Shown here: positions 1-8,400 of the stretch, piece by piece
Position numbering within the stretch: the stretch's first letter is position 1
How the letters are laid out: every line of letters begins with the position of its first letter
From: DASPKA01 sp035628335
Lineage (GTDB): Bacteria; Patescibacteriota; Doudnabacteria; UBA920
Reading direction: 5' to 3'
Assembly (NCBI GenBank): GCA_035628335.1
Contig: DASPKA010000140.1
Coordinates: 1-11,480, forward strand
Length of the DNA stretch: 11,480 nucleotides
Notes under the pieces: generated by a model
Told to the model about the DNA's origin: nothing
Seen by the model: only the letters and a program-made list of their open reading frames with translations
Databases searched by the model: none
Translations under genes and position numbers: made by a program

Positions 1-639
1 TGTAATTGCAGTGGTTTTCGAAACTCCACTGAGCGCAGTATCTACTGCGAACACCCCGGCAAGCCTCGCCGTAACCGGAACACCGTGTGTTACGAACAGT
101 TCACCAAGACGTTTAGCTATGGACACTCGCATGTCTCCTTGAGGGGTATTGTAACCATTTACAACTTCAAAGGTAATTTGCGGTCCGCGGTCTTCCAACA
201 TAATTGCCGCTGGATCATCGCCTGCTAGGGCTTTAAACTCTTCAACTGGCATCGTACGATGCACATTCAATGCGAATTCTTCAATCACCTGTTGTACGAC
301 TTCACGCCATTTCTGTTTTTGGCTCTCTGAAAGAGCATTCTCATAGAGACTATAAAATGGCCTTTCACGCAAACTACCGGTACTGTCAAAACCCCACACT
401 TCAGCGCCGCTACAGTGCGCAATAAGCACCCGAGCTCGTAGGTCAGGACGAATATGGTCTGTAATCCGCCATTGAACACTCTGCAAACTCTGACCAGTGA
501 TAAAAAATATAACAGTGCCTTCTGCCAGAACGCGATCAAGCTCTCTGCACATGTCTGGACGTGCACGCATATACAAATCTGCCACAGTCTCGTCCACGTC
601 TGAAAGTACAAATTTTAAATTACTGTTCCATGTAATCAT
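1..639 (-). CDS. HAD-superfamily hydrolase, Cof-like (partial, 3' end beyond window)
   Basis: The first 213 codons are present and no stop occurs before the window edge. The protein shows HAD motif I near its start as DVDET (residues 14-18; D14 would be the nucleophile and D16 the acid/base), motif II as FITGQ with T48, and SGVSKTTAI near residues 204-212, where K208 fits the motif III lysine of Cof-type HADs. The roughly 130 residues between motifs II and III would be a C2-type cap. Motif IV lies outside the window. The likely activity is a cytoplasmic phosphatase on a sugar phosphate or similar small molecule; the substrate cannot be told. Its ATG overlaps the rsgA stop as ATGA (639-636), which suggests translational coupling; only a weak AGG lies upstream. 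Superfamily assignment is firm, subfamily is inferred. Confidence 0.85.
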   Translation of the reverse strand, partial: MITWNSNLKFVLSDVDETVADLYMRARPDMCRELDRVLAEGTVIFFITGQSLQSVQWRITDHIRPDLRARVLIAHCSGAEVWGFDSTGSLRERPFYSLYENALSESQKQKWREVVQQVIEEFALNVHRTMPVEEFKALAGDDPAAIMLEDRGPQITFEVVNGYNTPQGDMRVSIAKRLGELFVTHGVPVTARLAGVFAVDTALSGVSKTTAIT

Positions 640-1667
640 TTTTGCCTATTCTTATACAACTGCTTTAATGATGTTTTTAGCTTCTTATCTTTCTGCTTCC
701 GTGTAAGTCGAACAAGAGTGTTGTCTTTTTCTTCCTGAAACCTTGCTTCTCTAAGGAGTTTGATGTAACCCCTGTATCTACCCTCAGAAAGATTCCCGTC
801 TTTTAGAGCCGCTAACACCGCACAACCTTTAGTTTGCACGTGATCACAGTCCGTGAACTTGCAACTCCTAACCAATTCTTCAACATCCGCAAATGTTTCT
901 GTAACATCTGCGGTTACCACATCTACTCCAAATTCACGCATTCCTGGTGTGTCTATGAGTATCCCTCCCCCGGGCAATAAAAACATTTCTCTGCGAGTTG
1001 TAGTGTGCCTGCCCTTGCTGTCTTCCAATCTCACTTCCGCAGTCCGCTGCGCAGCTTCACCTAATAATGTATTTAACAAGCTAGATTTTCCAACCCCGGA
1101 CGAGCCCATACACACCACCGTTATGCCAACGGGAATTAATCCCTTTAACTCTGTAATTCCCTGCAACGTCTTATTGCTAACCGCCAGCACCGGTCTACCT
1201 TTAGCCACAGACGTTGCAGCAGTTACATAACTATGCAAGTTCATAACCAAATCGCTTTTTGTAAGCAAGACTGCAAACTCACACCCAGCAGCAGTTGCTG
1301 CTACTATATATCGCTCCAGCCTACGAGGAGAAAAATCTGCATCTAACGAGGTAACTACTAATACCAAATCTACATTTGCCACCAAAATCTCTGACGCTCC
1401 TTTCTCATTTGAGCGAGTAATTACTGATTTTCTAGGCAACAATTCCTCTATAGCAGCTTTGTCTTCACCGTGCAATTTAAGTATTTTCACCCAGTCACCA
1501 ACTTTAGGCATTTCCTGCAAAAAAAACTTCCCCCGCACTACACCAGTAAGCTCCCCATAGTCAGAATACAAGACATAGTTTGTCTTGTTCTGAACTCCTA
1601 CCCGTGCAAACTCACTAGTCGCAGGTTCACTTGAATACTTGTTCCATCCATAATCTAAGATTGTCAT
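636..1667 (-). CDS. rsgA: Ribosome small-subunit-dependent GTPase A
   Basis: RsgA (YjeQ/EngC) is a circularly permuted GTPase that checks late maturation of the 30S ribosomal subunit. The 343-residue length is normal. An N-terminal OB-fold region (about residues 18-80) is followed by the permuted G motifs: G4 as TKSDL (136-140), G5-like VSN (163-165), G1/P-loop GSSGVGKSS (188-196), G2 GRHTTT (219-224) and G3 DTPG (239-242). The C-terminal zinc site is visible as C269, C274, H276 and C282, and a Lys-rich tail follows. The G4 motif has Thr in place of the usual Asn, which also occurs in some Gram-positive members. An in-frame TAA lies two codons before the ATG, so the start cannot move upstream. 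No Shine-Dalgarno is present. The gene leads a unit with the overlapping HAD phosphatase gene. Confidence 0.97.
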   Translation of the reverse strand: MTILDYGWNKYSSEPATSEFARVGVQNKTNYVLYSDYGELTGVVRGKFFLQEMPKVGDWVKILKLHGEDKAAIEELLPRKSVITRSNEKGASEILVANVDLVLVVTSLDADFSPRRLERYIVAATAAGCEFAVLLTKSDLVMNLHSYVTAATSVAKGRPVLAVSNKTLQGITELKGLIPVGITVVCMGSSGVGKSSLLNTLLGEAAQRTAEVRLEDSKGRHTTTRREMFLLPGGGILIDTPGMREFGVDVVTADVTETFADVEELVRSCKFTDCDHVQTKGCAVLAALKDGNLSEGRYRGYIKLLREARFQEEKDNTLVRLTRKQKDKKLKTSLKQLYKNRQK

Positions 1668-1674
1668 TAATTAT

Positions 1675-1683
1675 AGTATATCA
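1675..1683 (-). promoter_or_regulatory. Extended -10 promoter of rsgA, predicting a leaderless transcript
   Basis: Read on the minus strand this is TGATATACT: the TGn extension plus a TATACT hexamer. Seven bases separate it from the rsgA ATG, so the +1 would fall on or next to the start codon. No good -35 is seen, as is common for extended -10 promoters. The overlapping TATAAT at 1670-1675 is only two bases from the ATG and so fits worse. Confidence 0.55.
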
Positions 1684-1701
1684 ATTCCCCTCATGAAATT
1701 G

Positions 1702-1707
1702 TAATAT
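1702..1707 (+). promoter_or_regulatory. Possible -10 element for the GT2 gene
   Basis: TAATAT lies 24 bases before the preferred ATG at 1732. Transcription would start near 1714, leaving a leader of about 18 bases that contains the GGAG ribosome site. No convincing -35 hexamer is present. The 52-base gap between rsgA and the 1720 ATG must hold the divergent promoters of both genes. Confidence 0.3.
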
Positions 1708-1721
1708 CTGTACTTTACTAT

Positions 1722-1725
1722 GGAG
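1722..1725 (+). promoter_or_regulatory. Shine-Dalgarno that favours the 1732 start
   Basis: GGAG sits six bases before the ATG at 1732, an ideal spacing. The alternative in-frame ATG at 1720 overlaps this element and has no ribosome site of its own, so 1732 is the better start. Confidence 0.6.
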
Positions 1726-1731
1726 CCATAT

Positions 1732-3174
1732 ATGCCAAAGAAATTCCTACTCCTCACAGCATTTGTAAACCTGCTCTACCTCATGTGGCTTGCCGAACAC
1801 ATCTCCGGCAGCTTATTAAGTCTTGTGTTCTTATTCGCAGAAAGTGCTGTTTCTGCGCTTTCGTTTATTTTTATCATAAATCACCTCTCCCCAAAGCAAA
1901 CCTATCACTCCGTGTTTTTCCCACAAGGCACGGTTGATGTTTTTATAACAGTAGTTGACGAACCGCTACATCTGCTTGCGGCTGTTATAGCCTCAGCGGC
2001 TACATTAGACTACCCCCATAAAACTGTATATATCTTAGATGATGGCGAACGTCCAGCGGTGCAAATTTTAGCAAAGCGGTATAACGCGGTATACCTTAGC
2101 CGTCCAAACAAGCCTGAGCACTATAAGGCTGGCAACCTTAACTTTGGACTTGAGAATTCAAATGGAGACTTTATCCTAACTCTCGACGCGGACCAGCGAG
2201 TAACAGACCCTGCTCTGCTCTCTGACTTGCTTGGCCATTTTTACCACAACCCAAAGCTTGCGCTTATCTCAACAAGGCAGAGCTTTGACATTACTCCAGA
2301 CGACTTTAACAACGATACTCTGTTTTACGAATACATGCAACCCGGAAAAAACAGCGACAACGCTGCTATCTCTACCGGTTCAGGAGCTATATACCGAAGA
2401 GAAGCGCTCAAGTCAATCGGCGGTTTTCAGATTTGGAATTTAGTAGAAGATATGTACACTTCCTACACACTACAGGTGTATGGGTACAACACGCTTTATA
2501 TCAACAAGCCATATACCAAAGGCACCGCCCCGTACACTCTCAGAGACATTTACAAACAACGTGGCACCTGGGCGCTCGATACCTTTAGAATGTTCTTCAG
2601 AGACAACCCAATTTTTAAAAAAACTTTGTCACTAAGACAAAAATTCCATTATATGGAGCTTGGGCTAACGTATATGGCTTCCGCCCTCGCAATTCCTGTA
2701 CTTGCTCTGCTTCCTGTTGCTGCACTTTGGACCAATCTAGACATTCTAACAGACCCCCTTGGCTACGTCTTTGTAAGGCTTCCCAGCCTCGTGCTTCTCC
2801 TCTACATGTACTACGTTCTTAGTGGTAATTTCTTTTCTAGCTCACAATATTGGGCATCGCTCTCTATCGTTTACTTAAAAGCTATGCTACTAGCGCTACG
2901 TAGTGGAAAACCAAAATATTCAGTGACCTGCAAGGTAGCAAAAAAATCCAGAGAAATAACCTTCATACTTCCCCACCTGACATACGTCGCGCTCGCCACC
3001 ATGAGCAGCGTATGGTACGTGCTCGAGAACGGTGTGACCGGCTTCTTCTTATTCAACCTACTACTTATTTCCCTCATGATCTTCTGGTTTTACCCCGTTA
3101 TCATGAGAGGTTTAGAAACAGAAAGAGACCGAGTGGCCATACCTGGGAAACTTCCCGCAAATGTCTTAGAATAG
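1732..3174 (+). CDS. Membrane GT2 glycosyltransferase, cellulose-synthase-like
   Basis: This is a processive-type family 2 glycosyltransferase expected to polymerise a sugar from a nucleotide sugar and pass the chain through the membrane. Counting from 1732 (480 residues): two N-terminal TM segments (about 4-23 and 28-50), then the cytoplasmic GT-A domain with VVDEP (D76), DDG (103-105), DADQ (152-155), TGSG (215-218), the general-base-type VED (238-240) and QRGTW (276-280). Several C-terminal TM segments follow (about 311-333, 346-367, 410-431, 436-458). YSVTCK at 396-401 matches the FxVTxK gating loop of BcsA. No PilZ domain is present. The Q(Q/R)xRW motif has Thr where Arg is usual, while Gln and Trp are kept. 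The polymer is unknown: cellulose, another beta-glucan or a HexNAc polymer are possible. An in-frame ATG at 1720 would add four residues. Confidence 0.88.
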   Translation: MPKKFLLLTAFVNLLYLMWLAEHISGSLLSLVFLFAESAVSALSFIFIINHLSPKQTYHSVFFPQGTVDVFITVVDEPLHLLAAVIASAATLDYPHKTVYILDDGERPAVQILAKRYNAVYLSRPNKPEHYKAGNLNFGLENSNGDFILTLDADQRVTDPALLSDLLGHFYHNPKLALISTRQSFDITPDDFNNDTLFYEYMQPGKNSDNAAISTGSGAIYRREALKSIGGFQIWNLVEDMYTSYTLQVYGYNTLYINKPYTKGTAPYTLRDIYKQRGTWALDTFRMFFRDNPIFKKTLSLRQKFHYMELGLTYMASALAIPVLALLPVAALWTNLDILTDPLGYVFVRLPSLVLLLYMYYVLSGNFFSSSQYWASLSIVYLKAMLLALRSGKPKYSVTCKVAKKSREITFILPHLTYVALATMSSVWYVLENGVTGFFLFNLLLISLMIFWFYPVIMRGLETERDRVAIPGKLPANVLE

Positions 3175-3182
3175 TATACTAT
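3171..3182 (+). repeat. 12-bp perfect palindrome containing a -10-like TATACT
   Basis: ATAGTATACTAT is its own reverse complement. It overlaps the TAG stop of the GT2 gene (3172-3174), and the TATACT inside it (3175-3180) is well placed to be the -10 of a promoter for the next gene, with +1 near 3187 just ahead of the ribosome site. A small operator is another possibility. The -35 region is poor. Confidence 0.4.
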
Positions 3183-3190
3183 CCTAAATG

Positions 3191-3201
3191 AAAGGAGATC
3201 T
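3191..3201 (+). promoter_or_regulatory. Strong Shine-Dalgarno of the 3207 gene
   Basis: AAAGGAGATCT closely matches the complement of the 16S rRNA 3' end and lies nine bases (from GGAG) before a GTG. It decides in favour of the GTG start at 3207. The identical 11-mer precedes the next gene at 3618-3628. Confidence 0.75.
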
Positions 3202-3206
3202 ACACA

Positions 3207-3608
3207 GTGGAAGTAGTACTAAAACCTGAAGTCCATTTTTGGACTATTCAGACATGGATGCATGAGAAAGGTAACCACAACTTTAGTATCTTTGTATCTA
3301 ACAGATTTTTGGAAGCAGCGAAAATTGCTAGGGTAAAGATGTCCGCTGACCTTGCCCGACGCGAGCTACTAAAAATAGCTAACAAAGCTGGTTACAAAAA
3401 TATACCAGACACCTTCTGGGAAGAAGATGGCTTAACACAGATTAACCATCCAGGAGGTGGCGGTGTGTGGCTTGTGATGGACAAAGACCGTTCGGAGCAC
3501 GGGAAAACCTACTCTACTCATAACTGCGACCATCCACACCAACAATCATTTCTCATGGCAGCATGGCTATGGTGGGCATCTGTTGTTGAGATGTTCGCTG
3601 AAGCGTAA
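3207..3608 (+). CDS. Small uncharacterised protein with a His/Cys cluster
   Basis: The 133-residue protein starts at a GTG backed by a near-perfect Shine-Dalgarno. It has no signal peptide and no clear TM helix; the C-terminus is Trp-rich (AWLWWASVVEMF, 119-130) and may be an amphipathic or buried helix. The middle holds a helical, basic stretch (about 33-64), then a Gly-rich turn HPGGGG (81-86) and a His/Cys-rich segment HNCDHPHQQ (105-113) that could bind a metal. I recognise no family. It lies 32 bases after the GT2 gene and 20 bases before a gene for a secreted protein, so co-expression with the latter is likely. No function is proposed. Confidence 0.75.
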   Translation: MEVVLKPEVHFWTIQTWMHEKGNHNFSIFVSNRFLEAAKIARVKMSADLARRELLKIANKAGYKNIPDTFWEEDGLTQINHPGGGGVWLVMDKDRSEHGKTYSTHNCDHPHQQSFLMAAWLWWASVVEMFAEA

Positions 3609-3617
3609 ACAATATGT

Positions 3618-3628
3618 AAAGGAGATCT
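3618..3628 (+). promoter_or_regulatory. Strong Shine-Dalgarno of the 3629 gene
   Basis: The same AAAGGAGATCT 11-mer as at 3191-3201 directly abuts the ATG at 3629, leaving only four bases between GGAG and the start. The spacing is short but usable. The next in-frame ATG (3656) would cut into the signal peptide. Confidence 0.7.
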
Positions 3629-4174
3629 ATGCAGAATATCTTATTACCGTTTAGTATGGCAATCTTGCTCTTTAGCATTGCGCTTGGTGGGGTTGCAAAC
3701 GCGCAGCGTAATAAAAAGAAGCCTCGTGCTTCGCGTCAAACAGCAACAGTACACCGAGGCGAACCTGTTGGGGCTGAAATCATCAACAACTGGCAATACG
3801 GTGCGAATGGCGCAGAGTTCTACTCAGTAGCGCCACAGTTCAGTATTGTTATCAAATACGGTAGCAATCAAGTCTACCTAGTTGCCGAGCTGCAGCTCCC
3901 AAAGCAGAACGAACCAGAACAACCGGAGCGAGTCTCTATACTCGTAGTAGGCGATAAGCTCACATTCAGAGGTGAGCAAGTTATGCGAACGCACGAAAAA
4001 GGCGAAGAAACAATCTACCCACTGGGTGAAAAATTCTCAGTTTCCTACGACGCCGCTCGTCCAAGTGTAGCCGCAAGTGTAGTAATCGAACACGCACTAG
4101 CTACGCTCAAAGTACACGGAGAAGAGCGTATGCTCGCTATTCAAAAAATTCAGAAATTCCTCTCGGGGAAATAA
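3629..4174 (+). CDS. Secreted or periplasmic protein of unknown function
   Basis: The 181-residue protein opens with a classical signal peptide: a hydrophobic core over about residues 5-20 and a VANA-Q cleavage site after residue 25, with no lipobox Cys. The mature protein begins with a short basic linker (RNKKKPRASR, 27-36) and then looks beta-rich with alternating hydrophobic residues (about 45-160), ending in an amphipathic helix near 164-178. No Cys or known catalytic motif is seen. The basic linker could lie against acidic cell-wall polymers or a membrane, but that is inference. It follows the 3207 gene by 20 bases and is the last gene before a terminator at 4182-4217. I do not recognise a family. 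Confidence 0.78.
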   Translation: MQNILLPFSMAILLFSIALGGVANAQRNKKKPRASRQTATVHRGEPVGAEIINNWQYGANGAEFYSVAPQFSIVIKYGSNQVYLVAELQLPKQNEPEQPERVSILVVGDKLTFRGEQVMRTHEKGEETIYPLGEKFSVSYDAARPSVAASVVIEHALATLKVHGEERMLAIQKIQKFLSGK

Positions 4175-4181
4175 TTTAACA

Positions 4182-4217
4182 GGGAGTCCTGGCTCAATCG
4201 CCATGACTTCCTTTTTT
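4182..4217 (+). terminator. Intrinsic terminator between convergent genes
   Basis: An outer stem GGGAGTC (4182-4188) pairs with GACTTCC (4205-4211) with one G-U wobble. After a C/T mismatch an inner stem TGGC (4190-4193) pairs with GCCA (4200-4203) around a 6-base loop. Six T follow at 4212-4217. It ends the plus-strand run from the GT2/small-protein region. The T tract overlaps the stop of the MFS gene; on the minus strand the hairpin is followed by only a loosely T-rich stretch, so it may act weakly in that direction too. Confidence 0.85.
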
Positions 4218-5442
4218 ACACTTTGTCAGACACAGCACGAGTTCTCTTGGCTAAGAATAGGAACGGTAGCGCTAAGAGCTGTGTTCCAGCTGCAAGGGCA
4301 TATGACGTCGCATACCCCCATACATCTGCAGCGCGGCCCAGTAATGGCTGAAACACTATTCCACCACTGGAGCCAACGAGCGAATCAAAAGACAAGACAG
4401 TTGCTCGGTGTTCGCTTGGTATGAGACTATTTAGGTATGACTGCCGTACCGGGCCCATTGCGGCAAATATAAGGCCCCAGGCAAAAACCAAGACGAGCGC
4501 CAAATAGAAATTCCCCGTCAGTGTTACAAAAAATAAAATTACAGCTGCAACAATGGTACCTGTGATTAATGCTGTAGTGCGAGACTTGAAAGCTTTGTGT
4601 ATGCGAGTTGCCAAAAGCCCACCAGCAATCTGAGCTGCTGCAGTGAGCATTGCAACGAGCCCTGCTATGCTGTATGCAGTGGAATTTCCGTACATTTCAA
4701 GCAAGTAAGGTTGCAGGGCATAAAAAATGTAAAAACTTACTCCGGTAGCAAACGGTGCAGCCAGCATAACCCAACGGATGCTCGGTTTTTTTATTCCGTT
4801 TTCTATTGATCCACGGAGCACTGCTTTTATCTCTTGCAACGGACGAGCTGCGGGCTTTGGTGTGAAGCCTAGGTCTCTCATAAAAAAGAATGCTGTAGCA
4901 AAGTTGAGTCCCAAAACTGCAGCGCGTAATATATATGGCACACCCAAGTTTGTCCACTGGGCTATAACTCCACCTGCAAACGACCCGGCAAGCATAGCAA
5001 CACCCCCGGCTACCTGACCTTTTGCAAACACACTGTCCAACCTGCCTTGAAAACCTGTAGCTTTCAAAGCGTCTACGAGCCACGCTTCCAGCGCACCAGA
5101 AAAAAATGTGAACCCAAGTCCAAGTAACACAGAAGCAGCTGCCCACCCCCAAAACGGCCCATGGATTTTCCACATCAGCAAATACAGTAACGTAGAAACG
5201 GCTAAGGTTATACAGCCAAGCAAGTACGAAGTTCGTCTGCCCTTAGTATCTGCAATAACTCCTGTTGGGACTTCAAACAAAACTTGCCCTAAGGTAAAAA
5301 ACGCATTTGCAGCAAACGCCTGGAAATTACTTAAGCCAGCATCAAGAAGAAAAATGGTATTTATGCCCCATATAAATGACGCTGCAAGCGTATTGCCAAA
5401 AACCAGATACAAGTAAATATTTTTTACACTGAGATTTCTCAT
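4216..5442 (-). CDS. Major facilitator superfamily transporter
   Basis: The 408-residue protein has the length and hydrophobic periodicity of a 12-TM MFS permease. Motif A is clear in the loop after TM2: GVIADTKGRR (61-70), preceded by FEVPT. The central loop carries the charged segment around 190-222. In the C-terminal half, GPVRQSYLNSLIPSEHRATV (330-349) and the following Ser/Gly-rich stretch are typical of the uncharacterised or drug-efflux-like branch of the family. The substrate cannot be predicted. The gene starts 23 bases after the stop of the large GHKL-peptidase gene but has its own extended -10 element and no Shine-Dalgarno, so it may be transcribed separately, or both by itself and by read-through. 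An in-frame TAG eight codons upstream limits the start. Confidence 0.92.
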   Translation of the reverse strand: MRNLSVKNIYLYLVFGNTLAASFIWGINTIFLLDAGLSNFQAFAANAFFTLGQVLFEVPTGVIADTKGRRTSYLLGCITLAVSTLLYLLMWKIHGPFWGWAAASVLLGLGFTFFSGALEAWLVDALKATGFQGRLDSVFAKGQVAGGVAMLAGSFAGGVIAQWTNLGVPYILRAAVLGLNFATAFFFMRDLGFTPKPAARPLQEIKAVLRGSIENGIKKPSIRWVMLAAPFATGVSFYIFYALQPYLLEMYGNSTAYSIAGLVAMLTAAAQIAGGLLATRIHKAFKSRTTALITGTIVAAVILFFVTLTGNFYLALVLVFAWGLIFAAMGPVRQSYLNSLIPSEHRATVLSFDSLVGSSGGIVFQPLLGRAADVWGYATSYALAAGTQLLALPFLFLAKRTRAVSDKV

Positions 5443-5449
5443 TACTTTT

Positions 5450-5458
5450 AATATATCA
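5450..5458 (-). promoter_or_regulatory. Extended -10 promoter of the MFS gene, predicting a leaderless transcript
   Basis: The minus strand reads TGATATATT, the TGn extension plus TATATT, then seven bases to the ATG. This is the same geometry as at rsgA. No purine-rich ribosome site lies between it and the start. Confidence 0.5.
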
Positions 5459-5465
5459 AACTAAA

Positions 5466-8400
5466 TTAATTTCCACTTACTACGTTTGTCCATAATCTCT
5501 TCATGACTTCATGGGGAGCTTCCTCATAATACTCCTCTTCCCAGGGTTCTGGATACTCGTCTGTGTATTCGTCATATTCAACTTCCTCGTCTACCCAAAA
5601 ATCCCGCTCCCAGTCCTCAGTATAATAGTCGTCCGGGTCATATGATGCCGCTTCGTCATCAATATCCGTTTTATACTCGTCTTCCTCTTTGTCATACTCG
5701 AAACTGCGGGACTTAGTAGTTTCCACTGGCTCATCCCCCCGTAAATACCGTGAAAGGTCAGCAAGCAACACCACAAAAGAAAACTCAAAATCTCGTTCTA
5801 TAGAAATATAATGAACAAGCTCGTGCAATATAGTTCCAGGAAATTGACTAGGAAAATGCTCTTCAAACATGGCTTGGGAAACCTCCATTTCGCCAGTTGC
5901 CATATTCATAGATGCACCTAAAAATGGATCTTTCACAATCTTTATCAGCTTTGGATCGCTACTCAATTTTTCATACCAGTCTTTAAGCCGGCTCGAGATC
6001 CGACCAACACGCCTGCCCAACGTATGTGCTGGTGGCTGGTCATCTAGACAGCGCTTAGTGAGGTCTTCCGCCCAGCTTTCGAGTTTAGGACGGATATTTT
6101 CAGCAAATCTCTTTACCTCCTGCACTAGTTCCACAGAATCTTCTTCTCTTACAAACTCCAAGGGCTTCATGTGTCCCTCTACCGTTGGTAAAAGGAGTTT
6201 TAAAATACTATAGGCGCTTTCTGAAAGCGAACGGTTGTCTGCAGCAAAATACTCTAAGTAATTTACATACCTATGCTGCTTCTGGTAATCTGATGATTCA
6301 GGAGGAGTCTGCCCCAGCTTACGCTGAGCCTCAGAAATAGAGTAAATCGGCGCGTTTCCAAAACGCTTCGCATACGCAGCGTGCCAAATGTCGGTATTTG
6401 GTATGCCAAGGTTGGTAAAATAAGCATTCTGGGAAAGGAATTCAAAAAACTCCTTAGCCTTTGGCGTGAGTCGTTCATACTGGTTAAATACCTTGTTCAC
6501 TACCTGCTCTGCAAACTCCGGAGTTGCGTGCACAAAACCAGTCCAGATGTACTTGTAATACAAGCCTACGTCTATACTTCTCCTCTCCCTGTCTGTAGTA
6601 ACGTCAGGTACGCTCCAAGCTCCTATAGAAGGTTCAAAGTCAGTAACTCGTATCCCATTTTCATATACCCCTGACAACGTTGGCATAAACCCCACCAGGC
6701 CGCTCTTGTACACTGGAATAGTCTTGTCAGACATTTCAGGTATTGCCTGTTCAAAGCCAGTTCGCATAAAACTGGTAAACTCTTCCCATTGAGCAAAAGC
6801 GTCTGCGTCAGACACGTCACCATTGAATCGTACTTCCGTGTATGAAACTTCTTCTCCAAGTTCTTCGTTTGTATATTCAACATCAAACTGTAAATACTTG
6901 CTTCCCTGCTCAAGACCGTCTAGCACTACATCTTTAGTATACGGACTCGGGTTTGCTTTCCAGCGCCTGCCTTCTTTTCTGTTGTAGGAAGAAAACGCCA
7001 TGCGAATCCATGGTATTCTCAAAGACGCAACAGATATCAACTTCAGACCTTCGCCATACGCCCCAGGAATCATGGGGTGTAATTTTTCTGTATCACCTAA
7101 AATACCTATTCGGTCCGGAGAGAAACCCTTTCCCGTATCATAAAACTTATACCCTAAAACCTTTCTTCTTCCTACAGCCTCACGCGGCACCCATTCATCC
7201 GGCAAACCAACAAGACATTTTACCCCTGCGTCACCATTGCGCTTTTCTGCAAGGTTGTTTTGAGCACAATCCAAAAAAATCTTCCTGCCACCCTCTGCGC
7301 TTTGAGTAAATGTTTCTTCTCTGTGTTTAAGATTAATACGTGTTTTTATGAAGCGCGGCTCCTCATGGGGCTCTGAGGCATCAAGTTTTTCAATCAGCAG
7401 ATTTTCAGCCACCAACTGCACCGCCTCCTCCATATTCTTCACTCCTGGGATGGGCAAACGATCTTGAGAAATATTATATAAGTAAGAGCCGTCGAGTAAA
7501 TACGTCTTCGATGCATGCGTAAAAAAAGTTTTTCCGGGAGCAAATCGGAGCGCGTCAAACGAAATTTCTGAAAGCAAGTAAAACTTGTTTTCAAACTTTA
7601 CTATTTCCCTCCGCTCGCCAGGAATAGAAATATCGCGGTAACTCGCAGTGGATAAGTCTTCAGACTTTGGCTCAAAAGCGGGCGGTGAATAATTAATTTT
7701 TTTAAAATACCTTAGTTGTGCATTTTCGACAAAAAAGCTGTCGCTTAAGAACTTGTCAGCATACTTTTGCATCGTAGGGTGAAAGGACGAGAACATCTCA
7801 CACACCTCATGTGCGTGCTTGTAATCCTTTGAAGCTTTTAGCAAAAGCTCTTGTTGGGTTCTCAGTAGCTCAAGCTCATCACTGGAAACACCCTCAATGT
7901 ACTCCTCGCTCTTTCTTCGTGCATGCTTCTCGATGAACTTAAAATTCTCTGGCATGAGGCCGAAAGAGCTAAAGTTAAGCTCTGTTTGAGTCTGGTGCTG
8001 CACGAGAGACAAACTGCGCCCTTCTTCCTGCAGCTGCCCAGAAACATCCTTAACTATCTCCTCTACCAGCTCCTCTGCAATTCTTTCAACACTTAAAGCC
8101 TCCCCGAATTTTCCTGTACGTGAGACTTGTACAGAAACTGAAACATGACCATGATATTCGTTTGCGAACACGTAGGATTCCGTGCCCTCCGAAAAATCCA
8201 GTGTGCATTTCTGCGAAAGCCCAGGAAAATAGGCATGAAAAAACGTGCGGACATTTTGCTTTACGTCACGCAAGAAATCATTCTCTTTTCTTTCCCATAT
8301 ATCTTTTACTCCTAAGTCTTTCTTACATTCCGCTTCAGAAAAAACCCTAAGCTCGGGGTGCAAGCTTCTGACTTTCTCAGCAAGAGAATACACAACAAAA

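Noticed and set aside
285..611. A 108-codon minus-strand open frame
   Set aside because: It lies out of frame inside the HAD gene, whose own frame is open over all of 1-639 and carries clear family motifs.
853..1230. A 125-codon plus-strand open frame
   Set aside because: It is antisense to the GTPase core of rsgA, has no ribosome site, and its composition is what the reverse strand of a coding region gives.
1670..1675. Perfect TATAAT on the minus strand as the rsgA -10
   Set aside because: It ends two bases from the ATG, so transcription would start inside the gene; the TATACT with a TGn extension just upstream fits better.
3207..4174. Toxin-antitoxin pair
   Set aside because: The second protein is exported and neither resembles a known toxin, antitoxin or DNA-binding antitoxin domain.
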